From Streptosporangiaceae bacterium NEAU-GS5 (GTDB lineage: Bacteria > Actinomycetota > Actinomycetes > Streptosporangiales > Streptosporangiaceae): 64,000 nucleotides of DNA. The DNA lies in NCBI GenBank assembly GCA_017592665.1, contig JAGFNW010000020.1, positions 62,001 to 126,000 on the forward strand. Direction: 5' to 3'. Shown piece by piece: positions 33,220-42,983 of this stretch. The translations under genes were made by a program, and so were the position numbers. The notes beneath the pieces are model-generated. The model worked only from the letters and a program-made list of their open reading frames with translations, made no database searches and had not been told where the DNA came from. Position 1 is the stretch's first letter, and the number at the start of each line of letters is the position of its first letter.

Positions 33220-36200
33220 TTAGCTGCACACCTCGCGGTAGGGGGCCTCGGGGATGAGGCGCTGCCATTCCTGTGGCGACAGGGTCGTCCCGGCCCGGCG
33301 GCACACGGCCTTCGCCGCGGCCGTCTCATCGATCGGATAGGCGCGCACGACACCATCCTGCCCTGCGCTCCGCACGCCGTCCCGGCCGAACGCCAGCGCC
33401 AGCACGCTCCCCGAGTGGGCCGCGTACGGCAGGCCGAGCCGCAGCCGCCGCGTCACGTCCCACAGGCCGACCAGGCCGCCCTCGTCGCCGACGGCCAGCG
33501 TCCGCCCGTCCGGTGAGAAGGCCAGCGCCGTGACGGCCTCTCCTTGGGTGCCCGGCAGCGCGCCCAAGGCCCGCCCGTCGGACGCGTTCCACAGCCGCAC
33601 CCCCGTCCCCCGAACGCCCGCCGCGACGACCCCGCCATCAGGACTGAACGCCACCGACAGCACCTCGTCAACGGCCGAGCCGAGCCGGGGCCCCAACCCT
33701 TTCACCAGGTCGGCGACGCCGCTTTCGTTGCCGCCGACCGCGAGGGACCGCCCGTCCGCGCCGAAGGCCATCGCGAGGTCGCCGATCCGGGCGAGCGTCC
33801 GGGTCCGCCCGGTGGCCGTGTCCATCAGCAGCAGCGGGTCCCAGCCGCCCCGCCACGGCGCGACCGCGAGCAGGTTGCCGCCGGGGCCGAAGGCCAGCCC
33901 GTCGACCGAGTCCCCCTGGCCGACGGGGATCGTCCGCGCGCGTCCGCCGTGCCACAGGGTGACGGATCGGGCGCCGCCCACCGCGATCGTCGCGCCGTCG
34001 GGGCTGACCGCGACCGCGTGCGCGCCGGGCACGTCGATCCGGCCCGGATGCGCTCCCCTGACCTCGACACCCTTGTCGCCGAGGAGCGCGGACACCTGTC
34101 CGTCGGCGGAGAAGGCCGCCCCCGACATCCCCGTCCCGTACGCCCCGGGCCCGGTGAGCGCCGACACGTCCAGTTCCGCGAGCGCGCCCGCGGCGACCAG
34201 GAAACGCAGCGTGCCCCCGTCCAGGTGGACGGCGGGCAGGCCGGAGGCGTCCGCCGGCCGGTAGTCGAGCAGCCGCTCCCACCGCCAGCCGTCGGGCCGC
34301 CACAGGCCGATCGCGTCGGGGCCGCAGGTGAGCAGCAGCCCGGAAGGGGTGCGCCACACGGCCGACACGTCGTCCTGTGCGAGCGCCGGGCCACGTCGCT
34401 CACCTGTGCCGAGGTCCCACACGGAGACCTCGGCACGTCCGGCCACGGCGACCGAACCGTCGGAAAGGAACGACACCGACTCCCCCCGCCCGCCCAGCGG
34501 CGCCTTCAACGCGTGGTCCTTGGCGACATCCCACAACGCGTAGCGGCCGTCGAGATAGGTCACCGCGGCCGTGCCTCCGTCATCGGAGACCGACAGGCCG
34601 TCGACGCCCGGGTCGCGCCAGGCCTTCACCAGCGTCCGGTCGGACACCCGCCAGAGCTCGGCCCTCGGCTCGTAGGTGACGGCGGCCAGCGTCCGCCCGT
34701 CGCCGGAGAACCGCAGCAGCCGCGCGCCCTGCCCGAACGCGTGGCCCATGGGAGCGCCCGTCCGAAGGTCCCACAGCCGCAGCGAGCCCGGCCCGGCGAC
34801 GGCGACGGTGTGGCCGTCGGGGCTGAGCGCGACGAGCTCCACGCCGGCCCCGAGGCCGTTCGCGCCGCCGACGCGCCGCCCGGCGACCGCGTCCCACAGC
34901 ACGGCCGCTCCCCCGGACGCGACGGCCACGGTCCGGCCGTCGGCGCCGAGGTCGGCGTGGGCGTCCGCGGCCACCGGAGGCCCCCGGTACACGCGGCGCT
35001 CAGGCTGGGCGAGCGAGCTGTACAGGGCTGGCCGCACGTCCCCTCCGGGGTCGAGCCGCCAGGCCGCCACGCTGAGCAGCATGGCCGTGACGGGGTCGGT
35101 GGCGCGGAGCTCGTCGGCGCGTGAGGCGGCCAGCGCGGCGGCGGCCACGTCCCGCTGCCGCTCGGCCGTGGCGCGCTGGTCGACCGCGACGCCGGTGGCG
35201 GCCACGGCGACCACCAGGAGCCCGGCGAGGACGACGGTGATCTGGCGGCGCCGCCGGCTCCGGACCCGGCTGAGCGCGACCGAGGCGGTCAGGAAGGCGT
35301 TCTCGACCAGGTTGAGCGTCACATGGTGACGGCCGGTGGCGGCCCAGCTCAGCGCCGTCTCCAGGGACGTGCCCGTGTAGAGGTCGCCGGGGCGGCGGCC
35401 GTTCGCGTCCCACCGGCGGGCCACCTCGGTCAGCTCCTGGTGGAGGCGGAGGCCGTCGGCGTCGGATTCGACCCATTCGCGCATCCGCGGCCAGGCCTTG
35501 ACCAGCGCTGCGCTGGCCAGCGTGACCTCCTCGCCGTCGCGCGACAGCAGCTCGGCCCGCAGGAAGCCGCCCAGCACCCGGCCCACGGTCTGCGCGCCGA
35601 CCGCGCCGTCCAGCAGCTCGTCGTCGCGTACGGGTCGCGGCGCGCCGTCCGCGCCGACCATGCGCAGCAACATCCGGGGCACCACGTCCTGCTCGCGCGG
35701 CGGCAGCCCCGCGTACACGCGTTCGGCCAGCTCCCCGAGCGGCGGCGCGGCCTGCCCCGGCGGGCGCAGCGCCCCGGCCGCGCGGCTGCCCTCGGCCAGC
35801 AGGTCGGCCTCGGCGCCGACCAGGGCCAGCAGGATCCGCCGGGCCGGCGGACGATCGTCCGGATCCTTCGCCATGGCCGACGTCACCAGCGAGCGCAGTG
35901 GCTCGGCCAGCGCCGACGCGTCCGGCTCGGCGGCGAGGATCTGGTGGAGCAGGGCGGCCATGTTGTCGCCGCGGAAGGGCTCGCGCCCGGTCGCCGCGTA
36001 CAGGACGACCGCGCCCCAGGCCCAGACGTCGACGGCGGGCCCGGCGCGCTGCCCGACGACGCTTTCCGGCGCCATGAACGCGGGCGTGCCGGCCACCTGT
36101 CCGGTGGGCGTCAGCGACATCTCCGACGTGCGCGCGATCCCGAAGTCGATCACGCGGGGCCCGTCCGGCCCGATGAGCACGTTGTCCGGCTTGAGGTCGC

Positions 36201-36600
36201 GGTGGATCACCCCGGCCTCGTGGATGGCGGTCAGCGCGGTCGCCACGCCGGTCGCGAGCCGGTAGAGGTCGTCCATCCCGTACGGGCCGCCGGTCTCGAC
36301 CGCGCGCCGGAGGCTCGGGCCGGCCACATATTCGCTGACGATGTACGGCCGGGCCCCGTCCAGCTCGACCGCGAGCACCCGGGCCGTGCAGAACTGGGAC
36401 ACGCTCCGGGTCGCCTCCACCTCCTTGGCGAACCTGCGCCGGAGCTCGGCCCCCGCGCCCGGATGCAGCACCTTGATCGCCACCCGCTGCCCGGCCGGGC
36501 CGTACCCCTCGTAGACGACGCCCTGGCCGCCCTCGCCCAGCCGCCCGGCCAGCGCGTACTGACCGAGCTGACGGGGATCCCCCGGGACGAGGACGGACAT
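33220..36600 (-). CDS. Ser/Thr protein kinase with WD40 repeats
   Basis: An 1126-residue Hanks-type kinase fused to a WD40 propeller. Kinase domain (about 14-265): glycine loop GRLGEGGQGVVY (19-30), Lys43, HRDLKPDN (133-140), DFG (152-154), APE (177-179), all intact. Residues about 290-445 form a helical region like the C-terminal part of nSTAND1 modules. A membrane helix follows (about 453-473). The rest, from about 545 on, is WD40-like repeats (e.g. VSPDGATIAVG, FSPDGRTLAVGD). The propeller probably lies outside the membrane as a sensor. The Ig-like gene starts on the next base and may encode a partner. Confidence 0.93.
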   Translation of the reverse strand: MSVLVPGDPRQLGQYALAGRLGEGGQGVVYEGYGPAGQRVAIKVLHPGAGAELRRRFAKEVEATRSVSQFCTARVLAVELDGARPYIVSEYVAGPSLRRAVETGGPYGMDDLYRLATGVATALTAIHEAGVIHRDLKPDNVLIGPDGPRVIDFGIARTSEMSLTPTGQVAGTPAFMAPESVVGQRAGPAVDVWAWGAVVLYAATGREPFRGDNMAALLHQILAAEPDASALAEPLRSLVTSAMAKDPDDRPPARRILLALVGAEADLLAEGSRAAGALRPPGQAAPPLGELAERVYAGLPPREQDVVPRMLLRMVGADGAPRPVRDDELLDGAVGAQTVGRVLGGFLRAELLSRDGEEVTLASAALVKAWPRMREWVESDADGLRLHQELTEVARRWDANGRRPGDLYTGTSLETALSWAATGRHHVTLNLVENAFLTASVALSRVRSRRRRQITVVLAGLLVVAVAATGVAVDQRATAERQRDVAAAALAASRADELRATDPVTAMLLSVAAWRLDPGGDVRPALYSSLAQPERRVYRGPPVAADAHADLGADGRTVAVASGGAAVLWDAVAGRRVGGANGLGAGVELVALSPDGHTVAVAGPGSLRLWDLRTGAPMGHAFGQGARLLRFSGDGRTLAAVTYEPRAELWRVSDRTLVKAWRDPGVDGLSVSDDGGTAAVTYLDGRYALWDVAKDHALKAPLGGRGESVSFLSDGSVAVAGRAEVSVWDLGTGERRGPALAQDDVSAVWRTPSGLLLTCGPDAIGLWRPDGWRWERLLDYRPADASGLPAVHLDGGTLRFLVAAGALAELDVSALTGPGAYGTGMSGAAFSADGQVSALLGDKGVEVRGAHPGRIDVPGAHAVAVSPDGATIAVGGARSVTLWHGGRARTIPVGQGDSVDGLAFGPGGNLLAVAPWRGGWDPLLLMDTATGRTRTLARIGDLAMAFGADGRSLAVGGNESGVADLVKGLGPRLGSAVDEVLSVAFSPDGGVVAAGVRGTGVRLWNASDGRALGALPGTQGEAVTALAFSPDGRTLAVGDEGGLVGLWDVTRRLRLGLPYAAHSGSVLALAFGRDGVRSAGQDGVVRAYPIDETAAAKAVCRRAGTTLSPQEWQRLIPEAPYREVCS

Positions 36601-36662
36601 GCCCCGATGGTGCGCCCAATCGCGGAGATCGTCGAGGAGCGCCCTCTCGTAGGGTCGAAGGC

Positions 36663-37403
36663 ATGGGTTCCTACGTTGTGACCGGAGCGGGACGCGGCAT
36701 CGGACGGGCGATCGCGGAGCGCCTGCTGGACGACGGGCACCGGGTCGTCGCCGTCGAGCTCGACCTCGACGCCCTCGCCTGGACCGAGGATCGGCCCGCC
36801 GCGACGGCCGTGGCGGGCGACGCCCGCGACGAGGCCGTGAACGAGCGGGCCGCCGACGCGGCGGGCACGCTCAGCGGCTGGGTCAACAATGCCGCGCTGT
36901 TCCGCGACGCGTCCGTCCACACGTCCACCACCCGCGAGATCCTCGACCTGATCTCGGTCAACCTCGACTGCGCCCTGGCCGGGTGCGCGACGGCCGTCCG
37001 CCGGTTCCTGGCCGCCGGCACGCCCGGCGCCATCGTCAACGTCTCCTCGCACCAGGCGCGCCAGGCCGTGCCGGGCTGCCTGCCGTACGCGACGGCGAAG
37101 GCCGCCATCGAGGGCATGACCCGCGCCCTGGCGGTCGAGTACGGCCCGCACGGCATCCGGGTCAACGCCGTCGCGCCCGGTTCGGTCGCCACCGAGCGCT
37201 ACGCCGCCTACCTGGCCGGTCACGACGCCGCGGCGGTCGAAGGCCAGATGGCGCGGCTGCACCCGCTCGGCCGGGTCGCGACCACCGGGGAGGTGGCGGC
37301 GGCGGTGGCGTATCTGCTGTCGGACGACGCGGGGTTCGTCACCGGCGTCACCCTGCCCGTCGACGGCGGACGGACGGTGCTCGCTCACGATCCTGAAGGG
37401 TGA
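36663..37403 (+). CDS. short-chain dehydrogenase/reductase
   Basis: A 246-residue classical SDR. The NAD(P) motif TGAGRGIG spans 7-14, NNAA is at 75-78, and the catalytic set is Ser128/129 with Tyr142 and Lys146 (YATAK). The acidic residue after strand 2 (VELDLD) favours NAD(H). It lies between the divergent kinase and lpdA, 18 bp before the latter, so the two may be cotranscribed. The substrate is unknown. Confidence 0.92.
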   Translation: MGSYVVTGAGRGIGRAIAERLLDDGHRVVAVELDLDALAWTEDRPAATAVAGDARDEAVNERAADAAGTLSGWVNNAALFRDASVHTSTTREILDLISVNLDCALAGCATAVRRFLAAGTPGAIVNVSSHQARQAVPGCLPYATAKAAIEGMTRALAVEYGPHGIRVNAVAPGSVATERYAAYLAGHDAAAVEGQMARLHPLGRVATTGEVAAAVAYLLSDDAGFVTGVTLPVDGGRTVLAHDPEG

Positions 37404-37421
37404 GAGATATCGTCGGATGAT

Positions 37422-38801
37422 ATGAGCGATCACTTTGACCTCGTCGTGCTGGGCGCGGGGCCCGGCGGATACACGGCGGCGGTCCGCGCCGCCCAGCTGG
37501 GGCTCCGCGTGGCCGTCATCGAAGAGAAGTACTGGGGCGGCGTCTGCCTGAACGTGGGGTGCATCCCCTCCAAGGCGTTGCTGCGCAACGCCGAGCTGGC
37601 GCACATCTTCACGCGCGAGGCCAAGACGTTCGGCATCGAGGGCAGCGTCTCGTTCTCCTACGAGGCGGCCTTCACCCGCAGCCGCAAGGTGGCCGACGGC
37701 CGGGTCAAAGGCGTGCACTACCTGATGAAGAAGAACGCCATCACCGAGATCGACGGCCGGGGAACGTTCCTCGACGCCAACACGATCCAGGTGGGCGAGC
37801 GCACCGTCACCTTCGCCACCTGCATCATCGCGGCCGGGGCGAGCACCAGGCTGCTGCCCGGCACGTCCCTGTCGGAGCGGGTCGTCACGTACGAGGAGCA
37901 GATCCTGTCCTCGGAGGTGCCCGGCAGCATCGTGATCGCGGGCGCGGGCGCCATCGGCGTCGAGTTCGCGTACGTGCTGCACAACTACGGCGTCAAGGTG
38001 ACGATCGTGGAGTTCCTCGACCGGCTGGTCCCGCTCGAGGACGAGGAGGTCTCGGCCGAGCTGGAGAAGCGCTACAAGCGGCTCGGCGTCGAGATCCTCA
38101 CCGGCACCGAGGTGAAGGCCATCGACGACTCGGGGCCGAAGGTCAAGGTCACCGTGGCCAAGGGCGGCGAGGAGAAGGTCCTCGAGACCGACAAGGTGCT
38201 GCAGGCGATCGGCTTCCGGCCGCGTGTCGACGGCTACGGCCTCGACAAGACCAGCGTCGCCCTGACCGACCGCGGCGCGATCGCGGTCGACGGCCGGTGC
38301 CGCACGAACGTGCCCCACATCTTCGCCATCGGCGATGTGACGGCCAAGCTCATGCTGGCGCACGCGGCCGAGTCGATGGGCATCGTGGCCGCCGAGACCA
38401 TCGCGGGGGCCGAGACGATGGAGCTCGACTACGTGATGATCCCGCGCGCCACCTACTGCCAGCCGCAGGTCGCGAGCTTCGGCCACACCGAGCGCCAGGC
38501 CCGTGAGCTCGGCTACGACGTGCAGGTGGCCAAGTTCCCGTTCACGGCGAACGGCAAGGCGCACGGGCTCGGCGACCCCACCGGCTTCGTCAAGATCCTC
38601 AGCGACGCCGAGCACGGCGAGCTGCTGGGCGCGCACCTGATCGGGCCCGAGGTGACCGAGCTGCTGCCCGAGCTGACCCTGGCCCAGCAGTGGGATCTCA
38701 CGGTGCACGAGGTGGCGCGCAACGTGCACGCCCACCCGACCCTCGGCGAAGCCGTGAAGGAGGCCATCCACGGCCTCGCCGGTCACATGATCAACATGTG
38801 A
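37422..38801 (+). CDS. lpdA: dihydrolipoyl dehydrogenase (E3)
   Basis: A 459-residue flavoprotein disulfide reductase that reoxidises dihydrolipoamide in 2-oxoacid dehydrogenase complexes using NAD+. FAD motif GAGPGG spans 11-16. The redox disulfide is Cys42-Cys47 (CLNVGC), and the C-terminal base pair is His438-Glu443 (HPTLGE), all intact. A second [13 protein letters not shown] motif binds NAD. No E1 or E2 genes adjoin it, as is usual for a shared E3 in actinomycetes. Confidence 0.95.
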   Translation: MSDHFDLVVLGAGPGGYTAAVRAAQLGLRVAVIEEKYWGGVCLNVGCIPSKALLRNAELAHIFTREAKTFGIEGSVSFSYEAAFTRSRKVADGRVKGVHYLMKKNAITEIDGRGTFLDANTIQVGERTVTFATCIIAAGASTRLLPGTSLSERVVTYEEQILSSEVPGSIVIAGAGAIGVEFAYVLHNYGVKVTIVEFLDRLVPLEDEEVSAELEKRYKRLGVEILTGTEVKAIDDSGPKVKVTVAKGGEEKVLETDKVLQAIGFRPRVDGYGLDKTSVALTDRGAIAVDGRCRTNVPHIFAIGDVTAKLMLAHAAESMGIVAAETIAGAETMELDYVMIPRATYCQPQVASFGHTERQARELGYDVQVAKFPFTANGKAHGLGDPTGFVKILSDAEHGELLGAHLIGPEVTELLPELTLAQQWDLTVHEVARNVHAHPTLGEAVKEAIHGLAGHMINM

Positions 38802-38805
38802 GAGA

Positions 38806-39744
38806 TCATCCGAGGCCCTTGACGAAGCCGGTGCGCCAGGACGCGTACTCGGGCTGCCAGCCGAACGTGGCCTTCGCCTTGGCGTTCGACGCGCCGCGCG
38901 ACTCGGTCATGATCACGACCGCCGCCTCGCCGGCCAGGAGCCGCCCGAGCCAGCGCGGCACGTGCCGCGGCGACGGGGCGCCGACCGCCTTGGCCAGGAA
39001 GGGCAGCCACTCGCGCACGGGGGCCGGGTCGTCGTCCACGACGTGGTATATGCCGGCCGGGCCGCCCTCGACGGCCGCGAGGGTGGCGGTCGCCGCGTCC
39101 TCGATCTGGACGAACGACCAGACGCCGCCGCCGTCGCCGATGAGGGGGAACTGCCGCTTGCGCAGCGGCACGACCATCTCGGCGCCGGGATCGGCGCTGA
39201 GGCTGGTGCCGGGGCCGTAGAAGCCGCCGTAGCGAAGGACGAGGCCGTCGGCGGCGAGGACGGCGCTCTCCAGGTGGCGAAGGGCCGCGAAGCCGCCGCG
39301 CAGCGCCTTCGGCGGGTTGGGGTCGAGCGGGTCGGTCTCGGTCTTCACCGGGCCGCCGGTCCGCGCGAACGGCCAGCCCGCGTAGCTCTGCGCGATGAAC
39401 CGCCCGGCGCCGCTCGCCCGGGTGGCCTCGAGCAGATGGTCCGTGCCTTCCGTGCGGAGCCGGTTGGTCATCGCGAACGAGGCCTCCGGGCGCCGGAAGT
39501 CGATCCCGGCGGCCAGCGCCGTCAGCTCGTGGACGACCACGTCGGGCCGGGCGGCCTCGACCGCGCGCAGCACCGCGTCGCGGTCGAGCGCGTCCGCGAC
39601 CACCGGCCGCGCGCCCAGCGCCTTCAGGCGGTCCGTCTTCCCGGCCGACCTGGTCATGCCGACCACCTCGTGGCCCCTGGCCACCAGCCGCGGAATCAAC
39701 TGCACGCCCAGCGCGCCCGTCGCGCCGGCAAGAAACACCTTCAT
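38806..39744 (-). CDS. NAD-dependent epimerase/dehydratase-family protein
   Basis: A 312-residue extended-type SDR. The NAD(P) motif GATGALG spans 7-13. The catalytic YxxxK of true epimerases is not obvious; a SYAGWPF motif lies near the active-site position, so this is probably an atypical or NmrA-like reductase. ATG follows GGGGAG. It converges on lpdA, 4 bp apart, and lies downstream of the lipid operon, separated by a hairpin. Confidence 0.82.
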   Translation of the reverse strand: MKVFLAGATGALGVQLIPRLVARGHEVVGMTRSAGKTDRLKALGARPVVADALDRDAVLRAVEAARPDVVVHELTALAAGIDFRRPEASFAMTNRLRTEGTDHLLEATRASGAGRFIAQSYAGWPFARTGGPVKTETDPLDPNPPKALRGGFAALRHLESAVLAADGLVLRYGGFYGPGTSLSADPGAEMVVPLRKRQFPLIGDGGGVWSFVQIEDAATATLAAVEGGPAGIYHVVDDDPAPVREWLPFLAKAVGAPSPRHVPRWLGRLLAGEAAVVIMTESRGASNAKAKATFGWQPEYASWRTGFVKGLG

Positions 39745-39771
39745 GTCACACTCCCCTTTCCGTCACTTCTA

Positions 39772-39790
39772 CGGACGAATCCACCGTCCG
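39772..39790 (-). terminator. hairpin after the lipid-modification operon
   Basis: CGGACG (39772-39777) and CGTCCG (39785-39790) pair perfectly around 7 nt, flanked by GTCAC and GTGAC further out. It follows the DUF1295 stop by about 40 bp and precedes the epimerase start. It may end the operon or act as an operator. Confidence 0.35.
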
Positions 39791-39826
39791 CGGACGTGAC
39801 ATCGAGCGGGGGGAGCCCGGGCCGGC

Positions 39827-40597
39827 TTACGGTTTCCTGGGTGGGAGCGGGACGAAGCCGCTGGTGCGGCGGACGTAGTCGGCGTAGGCGGGGCGGGTGC
39901 GGGTCAGTTGCCGTTCCAGGAGCGGCTTGCCGGTCTTGGCGGCCAGGAAGTACGTCATCACGATCGGGGACAGCACGGTCAGCACGCCCGGCCACCGCTC
40001 GGCGGCGATGAGGAACAGGCCCCACCAGACCATGGCGTCGCCGAAGTAGTTGGGGTGGCGGGTATAGCGCCACAGACCCGTGTCGAGCACCGTGCCGGCG
40101 CTCGCCGGGTCGGCGCGGAAGCGGGCCAGCTGCCGATCGCCGATCGCCTCGAACGAGAAGCCGATCAGCCACACCACCGCGCCGATCCAGCCCAGCCAGC
40201 CGATCCCCCGCGTGCCGGCCATCGCCACCTGGACGGGGAGCGACACGAACAGCATGATCGCGCCCTGGGTGAGGTAGACCGTCCGGAAGGCGTACATCGT
40301 GCGATTGCCGGGCGCCTTGGCCAGCATGCGCTCGTAGCGCGGATCCTCGGGGCGGCCGGCGTTGCGCACGCCGATGTGGACGGCCAGCCGCACGCCCCAG
40401 ACGACCGTCAGGGCCAGCACGAGCAGGCGGCGGGCCGGGTCGCCGTCGGTCAGCGCGTACGACACGACCGCGATCAGCGCGAAGCCCGGCCCCCAGGCCA
40501 CGTCGATCACCGAGTGCCGCCCGAGCCGGACCGCAACGGCCAGCGTGAGCCCCAGCAGGACGGCGACCGCCACCACAGTGGCGAGGAACACCAGCAT
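39827..40597 (-). CDS. DUF1295 membrane reductase-like protein
   Basis: A 256-residue membrane protein of the DUF1295 family, related to steroid 5-alpha-reductases and isoprenylcysteine methyltransferases. Seven or so hydrophobic helices are visible, and the C-terminal signature YTRHPNYFGDAMVWWGLFL is the cofactor-binding motif shared with ergosterol and steroid reductases. It is the last gene of the five-gene lipid operon; its ATG overlaps the previous stop by one base. A role in reducing a methylated or methylenated fatty-acyl intermediate is a reasonable inference. Confidence 0.87.
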   Translation of the reverse strand: MLVFLATVVAVAVLLGLTLAVAVRLGRHSVIDVAWGPGFALIAVVSYALTDGDPARRLLVLALTVVWGVRLAVHIGVRNAGRPEDPRYERMLAKAPGNRTMYAFRTVYLTQGAIMLFVSLPVQVAMAGTRGIGWLGWIGAVVWLIGFSFEAIGDRQLARFRADPASAGTVLDTGLWRYTRHPNYFGDAMVWWGLFLIAAERWPGVLTVLSPIVMTYFLAAKTGKPLLERQLTRTRPAYADYVRRTSGFVPLPPRKP

Positions 40598-41835
40598 CAC
40601 GGCCTCCGCAGCAGAATCTGATGGACGTCCATGCGGCCCTGTTCGAAGGCGAGCGCGCCGCCGGCCAGGTAGAGCCGCCACACCCTGGCCCGCTCCGCCC
40701 CGATGAGCGCCACCGCCTCGTCATAGCGCGATTCGAGCCTCTCGCGCCAGGCGTGCACCGTCCGGGCGTAATGCGCGCCCATCGCCTCGACGTGCTCGAG
40801 CCGCAGCCCGGCCGCCTCCAGCAGGCCGATGGTCTGGCCGACCGGCCGCATGTCCATGTCCGGTGCGATGTAGCGCTCGATGAACGGACCTCCGCCCGGA
40901 TGCCGCCCGCCGCGGGACATCTGCTGGATCAGGACCCGCCCGCCGGGGCGGACCAGGCGGCGGAGCGCGGCGGCGTAGGCCGGGTAACCGGACCGTCCGA
41001 CGTGCTCGCCCATCTCGATGGAGGCGACCGCGTCGTACGGCCCGCCCGTCACGTCGCGGTAGTCGCGCATCTCGACGACGCCGTCGCCGGACCGTCGCCC
41101 GATGTACGCGCGCTGGGCCGCGGACAGGGTCACCCCTTTCGCGGCGACACCGTAGTCGCGGGCGGCGTGGCGGAGCAGCGCGCCCCAGCCGCAGCCGACG
41201 TCGAGCAGGCGCATGCCGGGCTCGAGCCGCAGCTTCGCGCAGACGAGGTCGAGCTTGCGCCGCTGCGCGCGGGCCAGGTCGTCGCCCGGCTCGAAGCGAG
41301 CACACGAATACGACATTTCTGGATCCAGGATGAGCGCGTAGAAGGCGTTGGACAGGTCGTAGTGGTGGGCGATCACCTGGCGGTCGCGCGTGCGGGTGTG
41401 GAGGCGGCCGCGGAGCCTGGCCTCCGCCGCGGGCGCGGGTGGGCGGGGACCGAGCACGCCGGGAAGCGCCGCCAGGGCCCGCAGCGCCGGGACGGCCACG
41501 CGCCACGGCCGCCCGATCCGCCGCCCGATCCGCCACCCGACATGCCCGGCGGCCTGCTCGCCGACCTGCTCGCCGGCTTGCTTGCCGGCCTGCTTGCCGA
41601 CCAGGCGCAGGCCTTCGGCGAGGTCGCCTTCGACGTCGAGCGCCCCGGTGACGTACGCCCGGGCGAGACCCAGTTCCCCCGGGCTCCACATCAGGTGCCG
41701 CAGGGCCAGCGGATCGCGGAGGATCACGGTGGGCGCCTCGGCCGGGCCGGACTCCTCGCCGTCCCACATCCGGACCCGGATGGGCGGTTCACCGTCGAAC
41801 AGGGCGCCGAGCAGCGGCGCCAGCCGGGCCGTCAT
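40597..41835 (-). CDS. cyclopropane-fatty-acid synthase-type methyltransferase (second copy)
   Basis: A 412-residue member of the CFA/mycolic acid cyclopropane synthase family, which methylates unsaturated acyl chains in phospholipids using SAM. SAM motif is LDVGCGWGALL. Active-site features of true CFA synthases are kept: HHYDLSNAFY, the Cys in MSYSCARF and EMGEHVG (Glu and His). The linker before the catalytic domain has K/E-Q-A-G and RIGR repeats encoded by 12-nt DNA repeats. It overlaps the upstream CFA-type gene by 4 bp. Confidence 0.9.
   Translation of the reverse strand: MTARLAPLLGALFDGEPPIRVRMWDGEESGPAEAPTVILRDPLALRHLMWSPGELGLARAYVTGALDVEGDLAEGLRLVGKQAGKQAGEQVGEQAAGHVGWRIGRRIGRPWRVAVPALRALAALPGVLGPRPPAPAAEARLRGRLHTRTRDRQVIAHHYDLSNAFYALILDPEMSYSCARFEPGDDLARAQRRKLDLVCAKLRLEPGMRLLDVGCGWGALLRHAARDYGVAAKGVTLSAAQRAYIGRRSGDGVVEMRDYRDVTGGPYDAVASIEMGEHVGRSGYPAYAAALRRLVRPGGRVLIQQMSRGGRHPGGGPFIERYIAPDMDMRPVGQTIGLLEAAGLRLEHVEAMGAHYARTVHAWRERLESRYDEAVALIGAERARVWRLYLAGGALAFEQGRMDVHQILLRRP
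41551..41598 (-). repeat. four 12-nt tandem repeats in the CFA-type gene
   Basis: GGCCTGCTCGCC, GACCTGCTCGCC, GGCTTGCTTGCC and GGCCTGCTTGCC follow each other directly, read on the plus strand. Another 12-nt unit (CGCCCGATCCGC) is repeated just before. Both are in frame and lengthen the protein's linker. Confidence 0.8.
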
Positions 41836-42983
41836 GACATCTCCAAGGTCAGCTGCCACACGTCGAGGTATCGCGACCGGAATCCGGCCTCGGAATAGGC
41901 AAGGTAGAACTCCCACATCCGGTGGAAGGTCTCGTCGAAGCCGAGCTCGCCGATCGCGTCGCGGTTCGCGAGGTAGCGCTCGCGCCACAGCCGGAGCGTC
42001 TCGGCGTAGTGCGGGCGCAGGGAGAGGCGGTCGACGATCCGCAGCGGACCCATGGCCTCTTCGAGAGCGGTGACGGAGGGCAGCAGGCCGCCGGGGAAGA
42101 TGTGCTTCTGGACCCAGGTGTGGGTGTGCCGGGTGGCCAGCATGCGCTCGTGGGGCATGGTGATGGCCTGGACGGCGATCCGTCCGCCGGGTGCCAGGCG
42201 GTGGCGGAGCACGTCGAAGTAGACAGGCCAGTAGGCTTCGCCGACGGCCTCGACCATCTCGACGCTGACGACGGCGTCGTGCCGCCCCTCGCTCTCGCGG
42301 TAGTCGCACAGCCGGATGTCCACCCGGTCGTCGAGCCCGGCCGTCTTGACCCGGTGCCTGGCCAGCTCGCACTGTTCTTCGGACAGGGTGATCGACACCA
42401 CGCGCGCGCCGCGCCGGGCGGCTCTGATGGCCAGTTCGCCCCATCCTGTGCCGATCTCCAGCAACCGCGTCTCCTCGCCCACGCGGGCCTGGTCGAGCAG
42501 GCGGTCGATCTTGCGTCGCTGCGCGGCCGCCAGCTCGTCCCAGGTGGCCGGGCCCGGGCCGGTGAACAGCGCCGCCGAGTAGGTCATGGTCTCGTCGAGG
42601 AAGGCCGCGAACAGCTCGTTGGACAGGTCGTAGTGGCGGTGGGCGTTGTGGCGGGCGCCCCGCACGGTGCCCTGGTCGCTCGCGGGCGTGCGCCGCACGG
42701 CCAGCCGGCGCAGCCGCCGCAGCGGCGCCGGGATGAGGGTGTCCACGTTCGCGGCGAAGGCGGTGAGCACGCCGACCAGGTCGTCGGCCGCCCAGTCTCC
42801 CGCCATGTACGCCTCGCCGAAACCGATCAGCCCGTCCGCGCCCACCCGGCGGAAGAACGCCTCCGGGCGCAGAATCCGCATCTGCGGGCGAGCCGTGCCG
42901 TACGCGACCTGGATCGGCAGCGTCGCCGCCGCCCGCCGGAACAGCAACCGCGCCGCCATCGCGCGCGGCCCGATCGCCCTCAT
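41832..42983 (-). CDS. cyclopropane-fatty-acid synthase-type methyltransferase (first copy)
   Basis: A 383-residue CFA-family methyltransferase. SAM motif is LEIGTGWGEL; the late segment VQKHIFPGGLLPS is a family hallmark. Unlike the second copy, the conserved active-site Cys is replaced (MTYSAALF) and EHVG reads EAVG. Similar changes occur, as I recall, in the BfaB/UfaA1-type enzymes that place a 10-methyl branch on oleate. So this copy may methylate without closing a cyclopropane ring. Start and stop overlap neighbours by 4 bp. Confidence 0.9.
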   Translation of the reverse strand: MRAIGPRAMAARLLFRRAAATLPIQVAYGTARPQMRILRPEAFFRRVGADGLIGFGEAYMAGDWAADDLVGVLTAFAANVDTLIPAPLRRLRRLAVRRTPASDQGTVRGARHNAHRHYDLSNELFAAFLDETMTYSAALFTGPGPATWDELAAAQRRKIDRLLDQARVGEETRLLEIGTGWGELAIRAARRGARVVSITLSEEQCELARHRVKTAGLDDRVDIRLCDYRESEGRHDAVVSVEMVEAVGEAYWPVYFDVLRHRLAPGGRIAVQAITMPHERMLATRHTHTWVQKHIFPGGLLPSVTALEEAMGPLRIVDRLSLRPHYAETLRLWRERYLANRDAIGELGFDETFHRMWEFYLAYSEAGFRSRYLDVWQLTLEMS

